Shown here: positions 1-6,495 of the stretch, in pieces
How the letters are laid out: each line of letters opens with the position of its first letter
Position numbering within the stretch: position 1 is the first letter of the stretch
Assembly: GCA_033578915.1 (NCBI GenBank)
Contig: JAVQWQ010000128.1
Location: 1-6,728, forward strand
Direction: 5' to 3'
Length of the DNA: 6,728 nt
Source: UBA7692 sp033578915
GTDB taxonomy: Bacteria; Bacteroidota; Bacteroidia; Chitinophagales; LD1
Notes under the pieces: generated by a model
The model's database searches: none
The model's input: the letters and a program-made list of their open reading frames with translations, nothing else
What the model was told of the DNA's origin: nothing
Program-made: the position numbers and the translations under genes

Positions 1-1365
1 ACAAGTAAGATAGTAATGCCTTGCATTTGGATTAAGCTGTGCATAACCAAGTGCCATGAGGCATTTAATACGGAGTTGGACAGCTTCATTGTCGTCTGGA
101 TAAAGCGCGAGATAATAGTCGGTTAGTTCAAGCGCCCACTGAAAATCTTCGCCTTTCAGCGAGCTTTCTATTTGCCTCAACAATTTTTGCCTGCCGCCTG
201 CTAATTCTTCTATTTTAAAAGCACGGCTTGCCGGTGATAATGGAAGTAATGTAGCGGGGTTGCCGTCAAAAAAACCCAAATAACCGTTGAAGATTGCTCT
301 TACGCTCCAGCTCACTTTTCCATAATATTCCCGCAACCATGGATGTTCTTTTAAATGAGGTGGTAGTTTAATTTGTTCAGCTAATTCATCGGGAGTAAGC
401 CCTTGATTCATACCGCGAACTGTTTGGTCGTGTACATACTGTATGGCATCTCGATAAGCCGTGAGCACTTCATACACATTTTTCTCTCCAAATAAAACTT
501 CTGTATGAGAAGGAATAAGTACTTCAGGCCGTAGGGCACGCATTTTATCAACACTTTGACGCCAAAGGTTCACATCGCGGTAAGGTGTGCCGCGAATGGT
601 ATAAAGATTGGGAAATGCCTTGTAAACATTATCACCACATAATAATGTACGCATTTCAGGCAACCATACGATAATATGATCGGGAGTTTCGCCAGGGGCA
701 TGAAATAAGCGCATATGTACACCGGAGACGATAACATCGAGTGAATCCCGGAATGTTATTGTCGGACGTAATATTCCCAAAGTTGTATTTTGATTAATGG
801 CAAGCCGCGGACCGATTCCGCAATGCACATGTGCGTCATCGTCCAAAAAGACACCAAACATCCGATAAGCCCGCTTTTCAGCAATTGGGCGTACTAAGGT
901 GTTTGTCTTGTCTAAATAAGTAGTGAGCAATTCATGAGCATACACATCGGGTTTGCTATTGCCGGCCAATACTGCCGCACCGGAGGTGTGATCGGTGTGA
1001 TAATGGGTGTAAATTACAGCTTTAACAGGTTTTGAGCATATACTATCAAACACCCGCTTTACATCTTGCCCTGCTTGCTGACTTTCCATACAGTCTATGA
1101 TGATACAACTGTCCTTTCCTTCAATTAAAATGCTATTTGCAAGGCCATAGCCAATGGCTACGTAAATATTGTCGCCAACTTTTTCTATGCGTTTGCGAAA
1201 AATCATTCCGTGCGTGGATAATTCAGACGGCGAACTCACTGAAACATCAGGAGTGCGGTCATTACATGCTGAAAAAAGAACCGATATTAACCATGCTATC
1301 GCATATTTCTTCCAATAAAAATTGTTTGGTTTAGGAATCATTAATTTCAAACTACAACCCAACAT
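1..1365 (-). CDS. Alkylsulfatase of the SdsA/YjcS type, lipoprotein, C-terminus cut off by window edge
   Basis: Translation of the minus strand stays open for 455 codons to base 1. Family members (about 650 residues) are metallo-beta-lactamase-fold hydrolases that use two zinc ions to remove sulfate from alkyl sulfates such as SDS. Visible are the zinc motif THYHTDH (residues 120-126), the metal-site segment APGETPDH (223-230), LCGDN (242-246), FPNLYTIRGTPYRDV (251-265) and PSHT (285-288). The sequence YVHDQTVRGMNQGLTPDEL (310-328) begins the helical dimerisation domain, which continues past QWALEL (409-414). About 200 residues, including the SCP2-like C-terminal domain, lie outside the window. 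The N-terminus has two lysines, a hydrophobic stretch and a lipobox-like FSAC, suggesting a lipid-anchored envelope protein. An in-frame stop lies three codons before the ATG at 1365; a second ATG at 1341 gives a more typical 25-residue signal and may be the true start. Family assignment is firm; the physiological substrate is unknown. Confidence 0.93.
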   Translation of the reverse strand, partial: MLGCSLKLMIPKPNNFYWKKYAIAWLISVLFSACNDRTPDVSVSSPSELSTHGMIFRKRIEKVGDNIYVAIGYGLANSILIEGKDSCIIIDCMESQQAGQDVKRVFDSICSKPVKAVIYTHYHTDHTSGAAVLAGNSKPDVYAHELLTTYLDKTNTLVRPIAEKRAYRMFGVFLDDDAHVHCGIGPRLAINQNTTLGILRPTITFRDSLDVIVSGVHMRLFHAPGETPDHIIVWLPEMRTLLCGDNVYKAFPNLYTIRGTPYRDVNLWRQSVDKMRALRPEVLIPSHTEVLFGEKNVYEVLTAYRDAIQYVHDQTVRGMNQGLTPDELAEQIKLPPHLKEHPWLREYYGKVSWSVRAIFNGYLGFFDGNPATLLPLSPASRAFKIEELAGGRQKLLRQIESSLKGEDFQWALELTDYYLALYPDDNEAVQLRIKCLMALGYAQLNPNARHYYLTC

Positions 1366-1602
1366 AGGTGATTAATATTTAGAATTGATTTAATCGCTGT
1401 TAATAGAAAGATTTCTCTGCATGAAATAAGGACTTATAAATTTGACTTGCCGCCCAATTTACTGTTGCTTTATAATTAAACATTTACTCAAAAGAAAGAA
1501 GGAGTCATGAATTCATTATAATAAGCTTAATAAGGCTTTTAACTTTGTCTTCACTAATTTCGATATTTTGTGAACATACGATAATCATTTCATACTTCTG
1601 AA
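1366..1602. other. Divergent intergenic spacer between alkylsulfatase and rlmD
   Basis: This AT-rich, 237-bp stretch separates two divergently transcribed genes and so should contain both promoters. I see no RNA gene and no convincing reading frame. It contains one exact match to the Bacteroidota -7 element TAnnTTTG on the plus strand (TAAATTTG, 1437-1444), without an obvious -33 partner, and a perfect 10-bp palindrome ATGAATTCAT (1507-1516). No clear promoter could be picked for the minus-strand gene. Confidence 0.5.
1544..1570 (+). promoter_or_regulatory. Possible Bacteroidota-type promoter of rlmD
   Basis: TTTG at 1544-1547 and TATTTTG at 1564-1570 resemble the -33 (TTTG) and -7 (TAnnTTTG) elements of Bacteroidota promoters, but the -7 box is one base short and the spacing is somewhat tight. 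Transcription would start near 1576, giving a leader of roughly 25 bases before the ATG at 1603. This is pattern matching only. Confidence 0.25.
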
Positions 1603-3018
1603 ATGTCATTTTCCCGTAATATATCTGAAGAGAAAATCATTACAGTCGAGATAAAAGATGTATCTGCCGAGGGCTATGGTGTGGGTAAGTTGGAGGATGG
1701 AAAAATAGTTTTTGTAGAGAATTGCCTGCGCGGAGAAGTTGTAGAAGCGACTTTACAAAAAAACAGAAAAAACTACTGCGAGGCAAAGTTAAAAAGAGTG
1801 TTGAAGCCCTCTGTTTATCGGGTAGGGCCTCAATGTGCACACTTTGGCTTATGTGGAGGCTGCCGCCTTCAGCACTCTGATTACTCCGAACAATTATATA
1901 TTAAGACTAAGATCGTAAAGGATGCTCTCGAGCGCATCGGCAAACAATTTGTTGATGTAATTTTTCCTATAGAAGGCAGTGAAAAGGTCTATGATTACAG
2001 AAATAAATTAGAATATGCCTTTACTAACCGAGCCTGGCTAAGCACGGAAGAAATACAAACAGGTGAAACATTTGACCGGCGCGGAGTAGGCTTTCATTTG
2101 CCCGGCAACTACGCGGCTGTGTTGGATATAAATCGTTGCCACTTGATGGAAATAAGCAATCAAATCAAAAATGAAATCAAAGCATTTGCTATAAAAAATG
2201 ACTACAGCTTTTTTGACATAAAACAGAAAAAAGGTTTGCTGCGCAGCCTTTTGATTCGCAGAACGAACATAGGAGAAATTATGACGCTGGTAGCCTATTA
2301 TGAACCAGACGAAATGAAAATTAATCTGCTGATGGAGCACCTGGCTACAAACTTCCCTTTCATCACATCTTTACAATATGTAATTAACTCAAAAGCGAAT
2401 GATTCGATCTATGATCTAGAGCCGGTAGTTTTTAAGGGAACAGCTTATATCACAGAGCAACTTGGCCGATTTCGTTTTCTTATAGGCGCTACTTCTTTTT
2501 TTCAAACGAATACTCTGCAAGCCGAAAAACTCTACACTATCGCGAAAAATTTTGCACAACTCACAGGCAATGAAAATGTATATGATCTTTACTGTGGAGT
2601 AGGTAGTATAACTCTTTTTATAAGCGATGCCTGCAGGCATGTTGCGGGCATTGAGCAGTCTAAACAAGCTATAGAAGACGCAAAAAAAAATGCTTCGCTT
2701 AATAAAATAGAAAATGTTAGTTTCTATTGCGGAGATGTGGGACTATTATTGAAGGAAGAATTTATTTCTAAACACGGAACTCCTGATGTGATTATAACAG
2801 ACCCACCTCGGGCGGGAATGCAGAAAGAAGTGATACATAGCTTACTTAATATAAAGGCACGCAGAATAGTTTATGTGAGCTGTAATCCTGCTACCCAGGC
2901 TCGGGACATTGGTTTATTAAGTGAGTCCTACGATTTGAAAGCCGTTCAGCCGGTTGATATGTTCCCTCAAACCATGCATGTAGAGAACGTGGCTTTGCTT
3001 GAACTCAAAGAAGCTTAG
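1603..3018 (+). CDS. rlmD: 23S rRNA (uracil-C5)-methyltransferase, RlmD/RumA family
   Basis: The 471-residue protein has the full TrmA/RumA architecture. An N-terminal TRAM (OB-fold) domain (about 11-70) binds RNA. Iron-sulfur cysteines follow at C78, C84 and C87 (C-x5-C-x2-C in CAHFGLCGGC), with a fourth candidate at C179 (INRCHL). The SAM-dependent methyltransferase domain shows FFQTN (299-303), the SAM-binding DLYCGVGS (328-335), DPPRAGM (400-406), the catalytic cysteine C427 in YVSCNP, and the likely general base E461 in MHVENV. The family methylates C5 of a uridine in RNA using SAM; RlmD modifies U1939 of 23S rRNA in E. coli. The four-cysteine motif favours RlmD over TrmA, but RlmC or RlmCD-like target specificity cannot be excluded. 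The ATG at 1603 is the first in the open stretch (in-frame stop at 1582) and has no Shine-Dalgarno sequence. The gene ends 8 bp from the convergent porX. Confidence 0.93.
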   Translation: MSFSRNISEEKIITVEIKDVSAEGYGVGKLEDGKIVFVENCLRGEVVEATLQKNRKNYCEAKLKRVLKPSVYRVGPQCAHFGLCGGCRLQHSDYSEQLYIKTKIVKDALERIGKQFVDVIFPIEGSEKVYDYRNKLEYAFTNRAWLSTEEIQTGETFDRRGVGFHLPGNYAAVLDINRCHLMEISNQIKNEIKAFAIKNDYSFFDIKQKKGLLRSLLIRRTNIGEIMTLVAYYEPDEMKINLLMEHLATNFPFITSLQYVINSKANDSIYDLEPVVFKGTAYITEQLGRFRFLIGATSFFQTNTLQAEKLYTIAKNFAQLTGNENVYDLYCGVGSITLFISDACRHVAGIEQSKQAIEDAKKNASLNKIENVSFYCGDVGLLLKEEFISKHGTPDVIITDPPRAGMQKEVIHSLLNIKARRIVYVSCNPATQARDIGLLSESYDLKAVQPVDMFPQTMHVENVALLELKEA

Positions 3019-3026
3019 TTACTAAA

Positions 3027-4583
3027 TCAACGAGGAGACAATCTTACAAAGGGCACAAGTATTTCTTCTAAAGATATACCTCCATGTTGAAAGGTATTGC
3101 GAAAGAAATTGGCGTAATGGTTGTAGTTGTTCTGATACACGAGATAATGATTTTCTTTAGCAAAAATATAGGAAGAAGTAAGATTGCTTTTTGGTAAAAG
3201 AATTTCTTCAGGATTACGAACTGCATAAACATCTTTTTCCTCGTAAGCAAGATTTTTTCCTGTCTTATAACGTATGTTGGTTGTTGTTTGCCTGTCTCCG
3301 ATACATTTGCTGGGATCTTTTACACGCACGGAGCCGTGATCAGTAGTAATGACCAGATTTATTTTTTTATCGGCTAATTTTTTCAGCGCATTGTGCAGCG
3401 GTGAATGTTCAAACCAACTTACGGCTAAAGAACGGTATGCAGCTTCATCGCTTGCAAGTTCTTTGAGCACTTCCATTTCGGTGCGTGCATGAGAGAGCAT
3501 ATCAACAAAGTTATAGACGATAACCGTAAGGCGATTATTCAAGTAGTTGAGGATGTTGTTTTCCAAGGCCTCGCCATCGCGGTGGCTGGTTATTTTCACG
3601 TATTGATGTTTAATCTCTTCGCGAAAGCTTCTTTTGAGCAGATCTGAGAGAAAGAAATCCTCAAAAAGATTTTTGCCTTCTTCATCATCATCGGCTATCC
3701 ATTTATCAGGGAATCTCCTTTGAATTTCCAGGGGCATGAGGCCTGAGAATATGGCATTTCGCGAATATTGAGTTACAGTGGGTAGTATGCTGTAAAATAT
3801 GTCTTCCTCCTCAACTCTGAAGAGGTTGTTGATAGAAGGCTGAATGGCTTTCCATTGATCGTAGCGAAGGTTATCTATCAAAACAAAAATGGTAGGTATA
3901 TTTTCTTTAAGGAGATTAAAAAGTTTTGACCGCAGCAAAGTGTGGCTCATAACCGGGGCATCTTTGCCGGGTTCGCCTTTCAGCCAGTTTTTGTAATTTC
4001 TGATAATAAACTTATTGAACTCTTTATTGGCTTCTTCCTTTTGGGTATTGAAGACTTCCTTCATCTCGGCAGCTTTGGAATTGTCGAGTTCGATTTCCCA
4101 ATAAACAAGCCTTTTATATAATTCTGTCCATTCGCGGTAATCAAGATTATCCTGGAGCCGCATAAATAGCGACTGAAATTCTTTCTGATAATTGGAAGAT
4201 GTTTTTTCGCTGATAAGCCTGCTACCATCAATTACTTTTTTGAGTGTTGAGAGTACCTGTTGGGGTTTAACAGGTTTAATGAGGTAGTCTGCAATTTGTG
4301 AGCCTATTGCTTCTTCCATGAGGTTTTCTTCCTCGTTTTTGGTTATCATGACACATGGCAGGTGCGAATGCTTTTCTTTTATCTTGACCAGCGTTTCCAG
4401 CCCCGAAAGGCCTGGCATAGTTTCGTCGAGAAAGACAACATCAACCGGCTCTGTATCGGTTTTTTCAATGGCATCTTTACCGTTATTTACGGATATGACT
4501 TTGTAGCCTTTTTCTTCGAGATAAATTATAACAGGTTTGAGCAGATCAATTTCATCATCTGCCCATAGTATTTTTACAGGCAT
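3027..4583 (-). CDS. porX: PorX: response regulator with PglZ phosphodiesterase domain, type IX secretion control
   Basis: The 518-residue protein is full length for PorX. An N-terminal receiver domain (1-118) carries the acidic pocket D9/D10/E11, phosphoacceptor D53 in FLDETMPG, T81 and K103 (IKP). A helical linker (about 130-215) follows, then a PglZ domain of the alkaline-phosphatase superfamily (about 225-515). Likely zinc ligands and catalytic residues are D237 (LIDNLR), T271 (VTQYSR), D361 and H365 (FVDMLSHAR), D415-H416 (TTDHGS) and H500 (QHGG). In Porphyromonas gingivalis PorX is phosphorylated by the PorY kinase, acts with SigP on type IX secretion genes, and has been reported to hydrolyse oligonucleotide signals. 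All expected key residues are present, so it should be active. No kinase lies in the window. It follows the interrupted OmpR-type regulator by 65 bp on the same strand. There is no Shine-Dalgarno sequence before the ATG; the coding strand instead reads CCTCCT there. No output helix-turn-helix domain is present. Confidence 0.95.
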   Translation of the reverse strand: MPVKILWADDEIDLLKPVIIYLEEKGYKVISVNNGKDAIEKTDTEPVDVVFLDETMPGLSGLETLVKIKEKHSHLPCVMITKNEEENLMEEAIGSQIADYLIKPVKPQQVLSTLKKVIDGSRLISEKTSSNYQKEFQSLFMRLQDNLDYREWTELYKRLVYWEIELDNSKAAEMKEVFNTQKEEANKEFNKFIIRNYKNWLKGEPGKDAPVMSHTLLRSKLFNLLKENIPTIFVLIDNLRYDQWKAIQPSINNLFRVEEEDIFYSILPTVTQYSRNAIFSGLMPLEIQRRFPDKWIADDDEEGKNLFEDFFLSDLLKRSFREEIKHQYVKITSHRDGEALENNILNYLNNRLTVIVYNFVDMLSHARTEMEVLKELASDEAAYRSLAVSWFEHSPLHNALKKLADKKINLVITTDHGSVRVKDPSKCIGDRQTTTNIRYKTGKNLAYEEKDVYAVRNPEEILLPKSNLTSSYIFAKENHYLVYQNNYNHYANFFRNTFQHGGISLEEILVPFVRLSPR

Positions 4584-4613
4584 AGGAGGTGTGTGGATTT
4601 ATAAGTTAAAGTA

Positions 4614-4629
4614 AAAGCTTACAAGCTTT
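4614..4629. repeat. Short inverted repeat between the response regulator and porX
   Basis: AAAGCTT (4614-4620) and AAGCTTT (4623-4629) are perfect inverted copies separated by two bases. As RNA this would be a 6-bp stem with a 4-base loop. On the minus strand it is followed by a few T residues, so it could be a weak terminator or attenuator of the response regulator transcript ahead of porX, or a protein-binding dyad. It is AT-rich and short, and no function can be assigned. Confidence 0.35.
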
Positions 4630-4648
4630 GAACGAAAGAGAATGCAAT

Positions 4649-4777
4649 TTATTTTTTTACGATGAGCTTGAACCCGGTTCCATGTATGTTGAGAATTTCA
4701 ACGTTAGGGTCGGCTTTGAGGTATTTGCGCAACTTTGCGATATATACATCCATACTTTCGCAAAATAAAAATAGTTT
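4649..4777 (-). pseudogene. Detached C-terminal end of the OmpR-type response regulator
   Basis: Immediately after the TAA at 4778-4780, the original frame continues open to a second TAA at 4649. From the codon at 4756 it encodes SMDVYIAKLRKYLKADPNVE and then ILNIHGTGFKLIVKK. This is the DNA-recognition helix and the C-terminal beta-hairpin wing of an OmpR/PhoB winged-helix domain, in the style common in Bacteroidota. No independent start is likely for this 40-odd-codon piece, although an ATG exists at 4753. It is the missing end of the gene from 5338, with 43 codons separating the two stops. Between the tryptophan codon (4781-4783) and 4757 the bases read as K-N-Y-F in the +1 frame, matching the W-x-x-D/N-Y-F pattern of the family, so the frame is lost and then regained. 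Confidence 0.8.
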
Positions 4778-5338
4778 TTACCATACTGCATTTAAAGCAA
4801 TGTCGCGTTCCAAAACACGGTCCAGATTAGCGGCTAGCATTTTAAGTAACTCAGATTCTTTTGTAGTAAGCTTCATTACCTGGTCGCCAATCTTTAATGT
4901 GCGCGTTGCATTATTAAATTCGAATTGGCCTATTTTGAACTCATCCTGGTCAATAACTTCTGCCATGGGGAGGCGCTTGAAAATATTCTCCATACGCAGG
5001 ATAAGCTCCTCCATGCTGAAGGGCTTTGTTATGTAGTCGTCTGCTCCGAGTTTCAACCCTTCGATGGTATCTTCTTTTAGGTTTTTCGCGGTTAAAAAGA
5101 TGATGGGCACCTGGCTATTAAGTCTTCTGATTTCTCTAGCCAATGTAAAACCATCTTTTTTGGGCATCATGATATCAAGGATACACATATCGTACTTGCC
5201 CGACTTGAATTCATTAAGGCCTTCTTCACCGTTGCGTTTAAGGGTTACTTCATAGTTTTTTAGTTCCAGTGAGTCCTGTAGCAAGTTTCCAAGGTTCAAA
5301 TCATCTTCAACCAGTAAAATTTTTTTCTTGTTCGGCAT
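4778..5338 (-). CDS. OmpR/PhoB-family response regulator, reading frame interrupted before the recognition helix
   Basis: From the ATG at 5338 the protein starts MPNKKKILLVEDD. A receiver domain (about 5-120) has E11, D12/D13, phosphoacceptor D55 in CILDIMMP, T83 in FLTAK and K105 in ITKPF. A linker leads to a winged-helix domain (from about 133) with LTTKESELLKMLAAN and ALNAVW, where a TAA ends it at 186 residues. Family members have about 225-240; the missing recognition helix is present in frame downstream (4649-4756), so the intact gene would run to 4649 and encode about 230 residues. An upstream TTG at 5347 is a possible but less likely start. The protein would be a two-component DNA-binding transcription factor; as written, it should phosphorylate but not bind DNA normally. 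It resembles the RprY-like regulators of Bacteroidota. No cognate kinase is adjacent. It lies 95 bp after the transketolase half and upstream of porX. Confidence 0.88.
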   Translation of the reverse strand: MPNKKKILLVEDDLNLGNLLQDSLELKNYEVTLKRNGEEGLNEFKSGKYDMCILDIMMPKKDGFTLAREIRRLNSQVPIIFLTAKNLKEDTIEGLKLGADDYITKPFSMEELILRMENIFKRLPMAEVIDQDEFKIGQFEFNNATRTLKIGDQVMKLTTKESELLKMLAANLDRVLERDIALNAVW

Positions 5339-5344
5339 AAGAAA

Positions 5345-5366
5345 CAATTTGTTAAATTGACAATTT
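5345..5366. promoter_or_regulatory. AT-rich triple dyad just upstream of the response regulator start
   Basis: CAATTT (5345-5350), AAATTG (5354-5359) and CAATTT (5361-5366) alternate in orientation with spacers of 3 and 1 bases, making two overlapping perfect inverted repeats. The cluster ends 6 bp before the ATG at 5338. Its position suits an operator, for example for autoregulation, or a leader hairpin. AT-richness makes chance similarity possible, and the spacing does not match the usual 10-11 bp direct repeats of OmpR-type sites. Confidence 0.35.
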
Positions 5367-5433
5367 AAAAGTACGAACGGTTTGCACCCTTATTGTGCAT
5401 TTAGGAAAAGTTAAGAATTGAAGATTGCACTAT
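5367..5433. repeat. Spacer between transketolase half and response regulator with a TGCAC...GTGCA dyad
   Basis: Within this spacer, TGCAC (5383-5387) and GTGCA (5395-5399) form an inverted repeat with a 7-base interior. It could be a small hairpin after the transketolase gene or a binding site for regulation of the downstream regulator. On the minus strand it is not followed by a T-run, so it is not a standard terminator. Read-through from tkt into the regulator is therefore possible. Confidence 0.3.
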
Positions 5434-6282
5434 TTAGAAGTCTCCTAATGTTTCCTCCAGTTGAGCCAAAGCCCTGGCAAGCTGCTCATCGTTCGGGGCT
5501 ACGCCATGCCATTTGTGATCGTTGAGCATGAAGTCAACCCCTGCTCCCATTGCTGTCTTCATGATAATAATAATGGGCTTGCCTTTGCCGCAAAATGTTT
5601 TAGCGTCATTTAGCGTTTTTATAACTTTTACGATATCGTTGCCATCGTCTAACCAAAGCGTTTGCCACCCAAAAGCTTGCAATTTGGCCTGCAGGTCACC
5701 GAGCGACATTACACTTTCGGTAGTGCCGTCTATTTGTTGGCCGTTATAGTCAATGGTAGCGATGAGATTATCTACGCGATGATGGGCAGCGAACATAAGC
5801 GCTTCCCAAATTTGGCCCTCCTGAAATTCGCCATCGCCATGGAGAGAGTAAACCAGGCATCCGTCTTTATTCAGTTTTTTTGCCAATGCGGCTCCTATGG
5901 CAACACTTAATCCCTGCCCCAGAGAACCGGAAGCCATTCGTACCCCCGGAAGGTGTTCTTTGGTGGCAGGATGCCCCTGCAGGCGTGAGTTAATTTTTCG
6001 AAAGGTGGCTAATTCGCTTACAGGAAAGTAGCCGCTGCGTGCGAGCACGCTATACCAAACAGGTGAGATGTGCCCGTTTGAAAGGAAAAAAAGGTCTTCG
6101 CCAATCCCATCGGGATTAAATCGGTTGTCGTGCTTCATTACATGGAAATACAGCGCCACCATAAACTCGGTGCATCCCAGCGAGCCACCGGGATGCCCGC
6201 TCTGCGGGGCATGAACCATACGGACAATATCTCTGCGAACCTGAGAACAAACCTTCTTTAAATACTCAATATCGTTTGCCAT
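5434..6282 (-). CDS. tkt: Transketolase, N-terminal (thiamine-diphosphate pyrophosphate-binding) subunit
   Basis: The 282-residue protein is full length for the N-terminal half of a two-gene transketolase. Conserved marks are SGHPGGS (28-34), FFLSNGHISP (65-74), QGHP (102-105), ASGSLGQG (117-124), the thiamine-diphosphate/Mg motif GDGE (149-152) closing at N180 in DYNGQQIDG, and HKWHG (256-260). Together with a separate C-terminal subunit, this enzyme moves two-carbon ketol units between sugar phosphates in the pentose phosphate pathway, in the cytoplasm. The C-terminal half, which would complete the active site, is expected directly downstream but is not there; a response regulator and porX follow instead. 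The partner must be elsewhere in the genome, or the true partner and substrate differ from plain transketolase. The ATG at 6282 matches the usual family start. Nothing is truncated. Confidence 0.95.
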   Translation of the reverse strand: MANDIEYLKKVCSQVRRDIVRMVHAPQSGHPGGSLGCTEFMVALYFHVMKHDNRFNPDGIGEDLFFLSNGHISPVWYSVLARSGYFPVSELATFRKINSRLQGHPATKEHLPGVRMASGSLGQGLSVAIGAALAKKLNKDGCLVYSLHGDGEFQEGQIWEALMFAAHHRVDNLIATIDYNGQQIDGTTESVMSLGDLQAKLQAFGWQTLWLDDGNDIVKVIKTLNDAKTFCGKGKPIIIIMKTAMGAGVDFMLNDHKWHGVAPNDEQLARALAQLEETLGDF

Positions 6283-6490
6283 AAATGAAAGTTCAAATCT
6301 AAGGCTTATTCGCCATTGAATGAGGATGAAGTGGGTGTTGTGGAAAAGTTTAATGCCGTTTTGAAAGGATTGTGGTTCATAGCTTTAGAAATCGCTGTTT
6401 GCAGATTAAAAAATTTCGCTATGTAGCTATAATAATGGGAGTGACCAGCGTGATCAGTTCTCTGCATGGCAGGGTTTGCTGGTTTCATGC
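6283..6490. other. Intergenic region upstream of the transketolase half
   Basis: No convincing gene lies here. A 60-codon minus-strand frame (6306-6488) shows no recognisable domain. The region contains an exact TAnnTTTG element on the minus strand (TAGATTTG, 6301-6294), which may serve the transketolase gene. It also has nested inverted repeats near its right end: CCAGC/GCTGG (6445-6449 with 6478-6482), enclosing CTGC-ATG-GCAG (6462-6472). I see no tRNA or other RNA gene signature. Confidence 0.5.
6294..6301 (-). promoter_or_regulatory. Possible -7 promoter element for the transketolase half
   Basis: The minus strand reads TAGATTTG, an exact match to the Bacteroidota -7 consensus TAnnTTTG, 11 bp before the ATG at 6282. 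No TTTG-like -33 element is present 19-21 bp upstream, and the implied leader would be very short, so this may be chance. Confidence 0.2.
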
Positions 6491-6495
6491 ATGAA
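6484..6495. repeat. Perfect 12-bp palindrome at the start of the right-edge open frame
   Basis: TTCATGCATGAA reads identically on both strands and covers the ATG at 6491. Flanking TTGC (6476-6479) and GCAA (6496-6499) extend the pairing across a 4-base bulge. It may be an operator or a start-codon hairpin for the open frame at 6491, or simply a leftover of a repeat. Confidence 0.35.

Noticed and set aside
1499..1521. AAGGAG followed by ATG and a four-codon frame (M-N-S-L), a possible leader peptide before rlmD.
   Set aside because: The spacing of 2 bases between the motif and ATG is too short, Bacteroidota rarely use such sites, and the frame is too small to distinguish from chance.
2038..2667. 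Minus-strand open frames inside the methyltransferase gene.
   Set aside because: They are antisense shadows of a clearly conserved gene, and their translations show no domain features.
4768..4780. Programmed ribosomal frameshifting at the A5/T5 runs of the response regulator.
   Set aside because: The runs are one base short of the classic A AAA AAC or T TTT TTA heptamers, the TAA precedes them in frame, and a second shift would be needed to return to the original frame.
4662..5036. A 124-codon plus-strand open frame opposite the response regulator.
   Set aside because: It is the complement of a conserved receiver and winged-helix sequence; its translation resembles no protein family I know.
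6306..6488. A 60-codon minus-strand open frame upstream of the transketolase half.
   Set aside because: It has no recognisable domain and unremarkable composition, lies in the expected promoter region, and overlaps inverted repeats; it is best explained as chance.
6421..6490. Possible tRNA or structured small RNA because of the nested stems.
   Set aside because: No TpsiC-loop consensus, acceptor stem or CCA context is visible, and the arms do not fit a cloverleaf.
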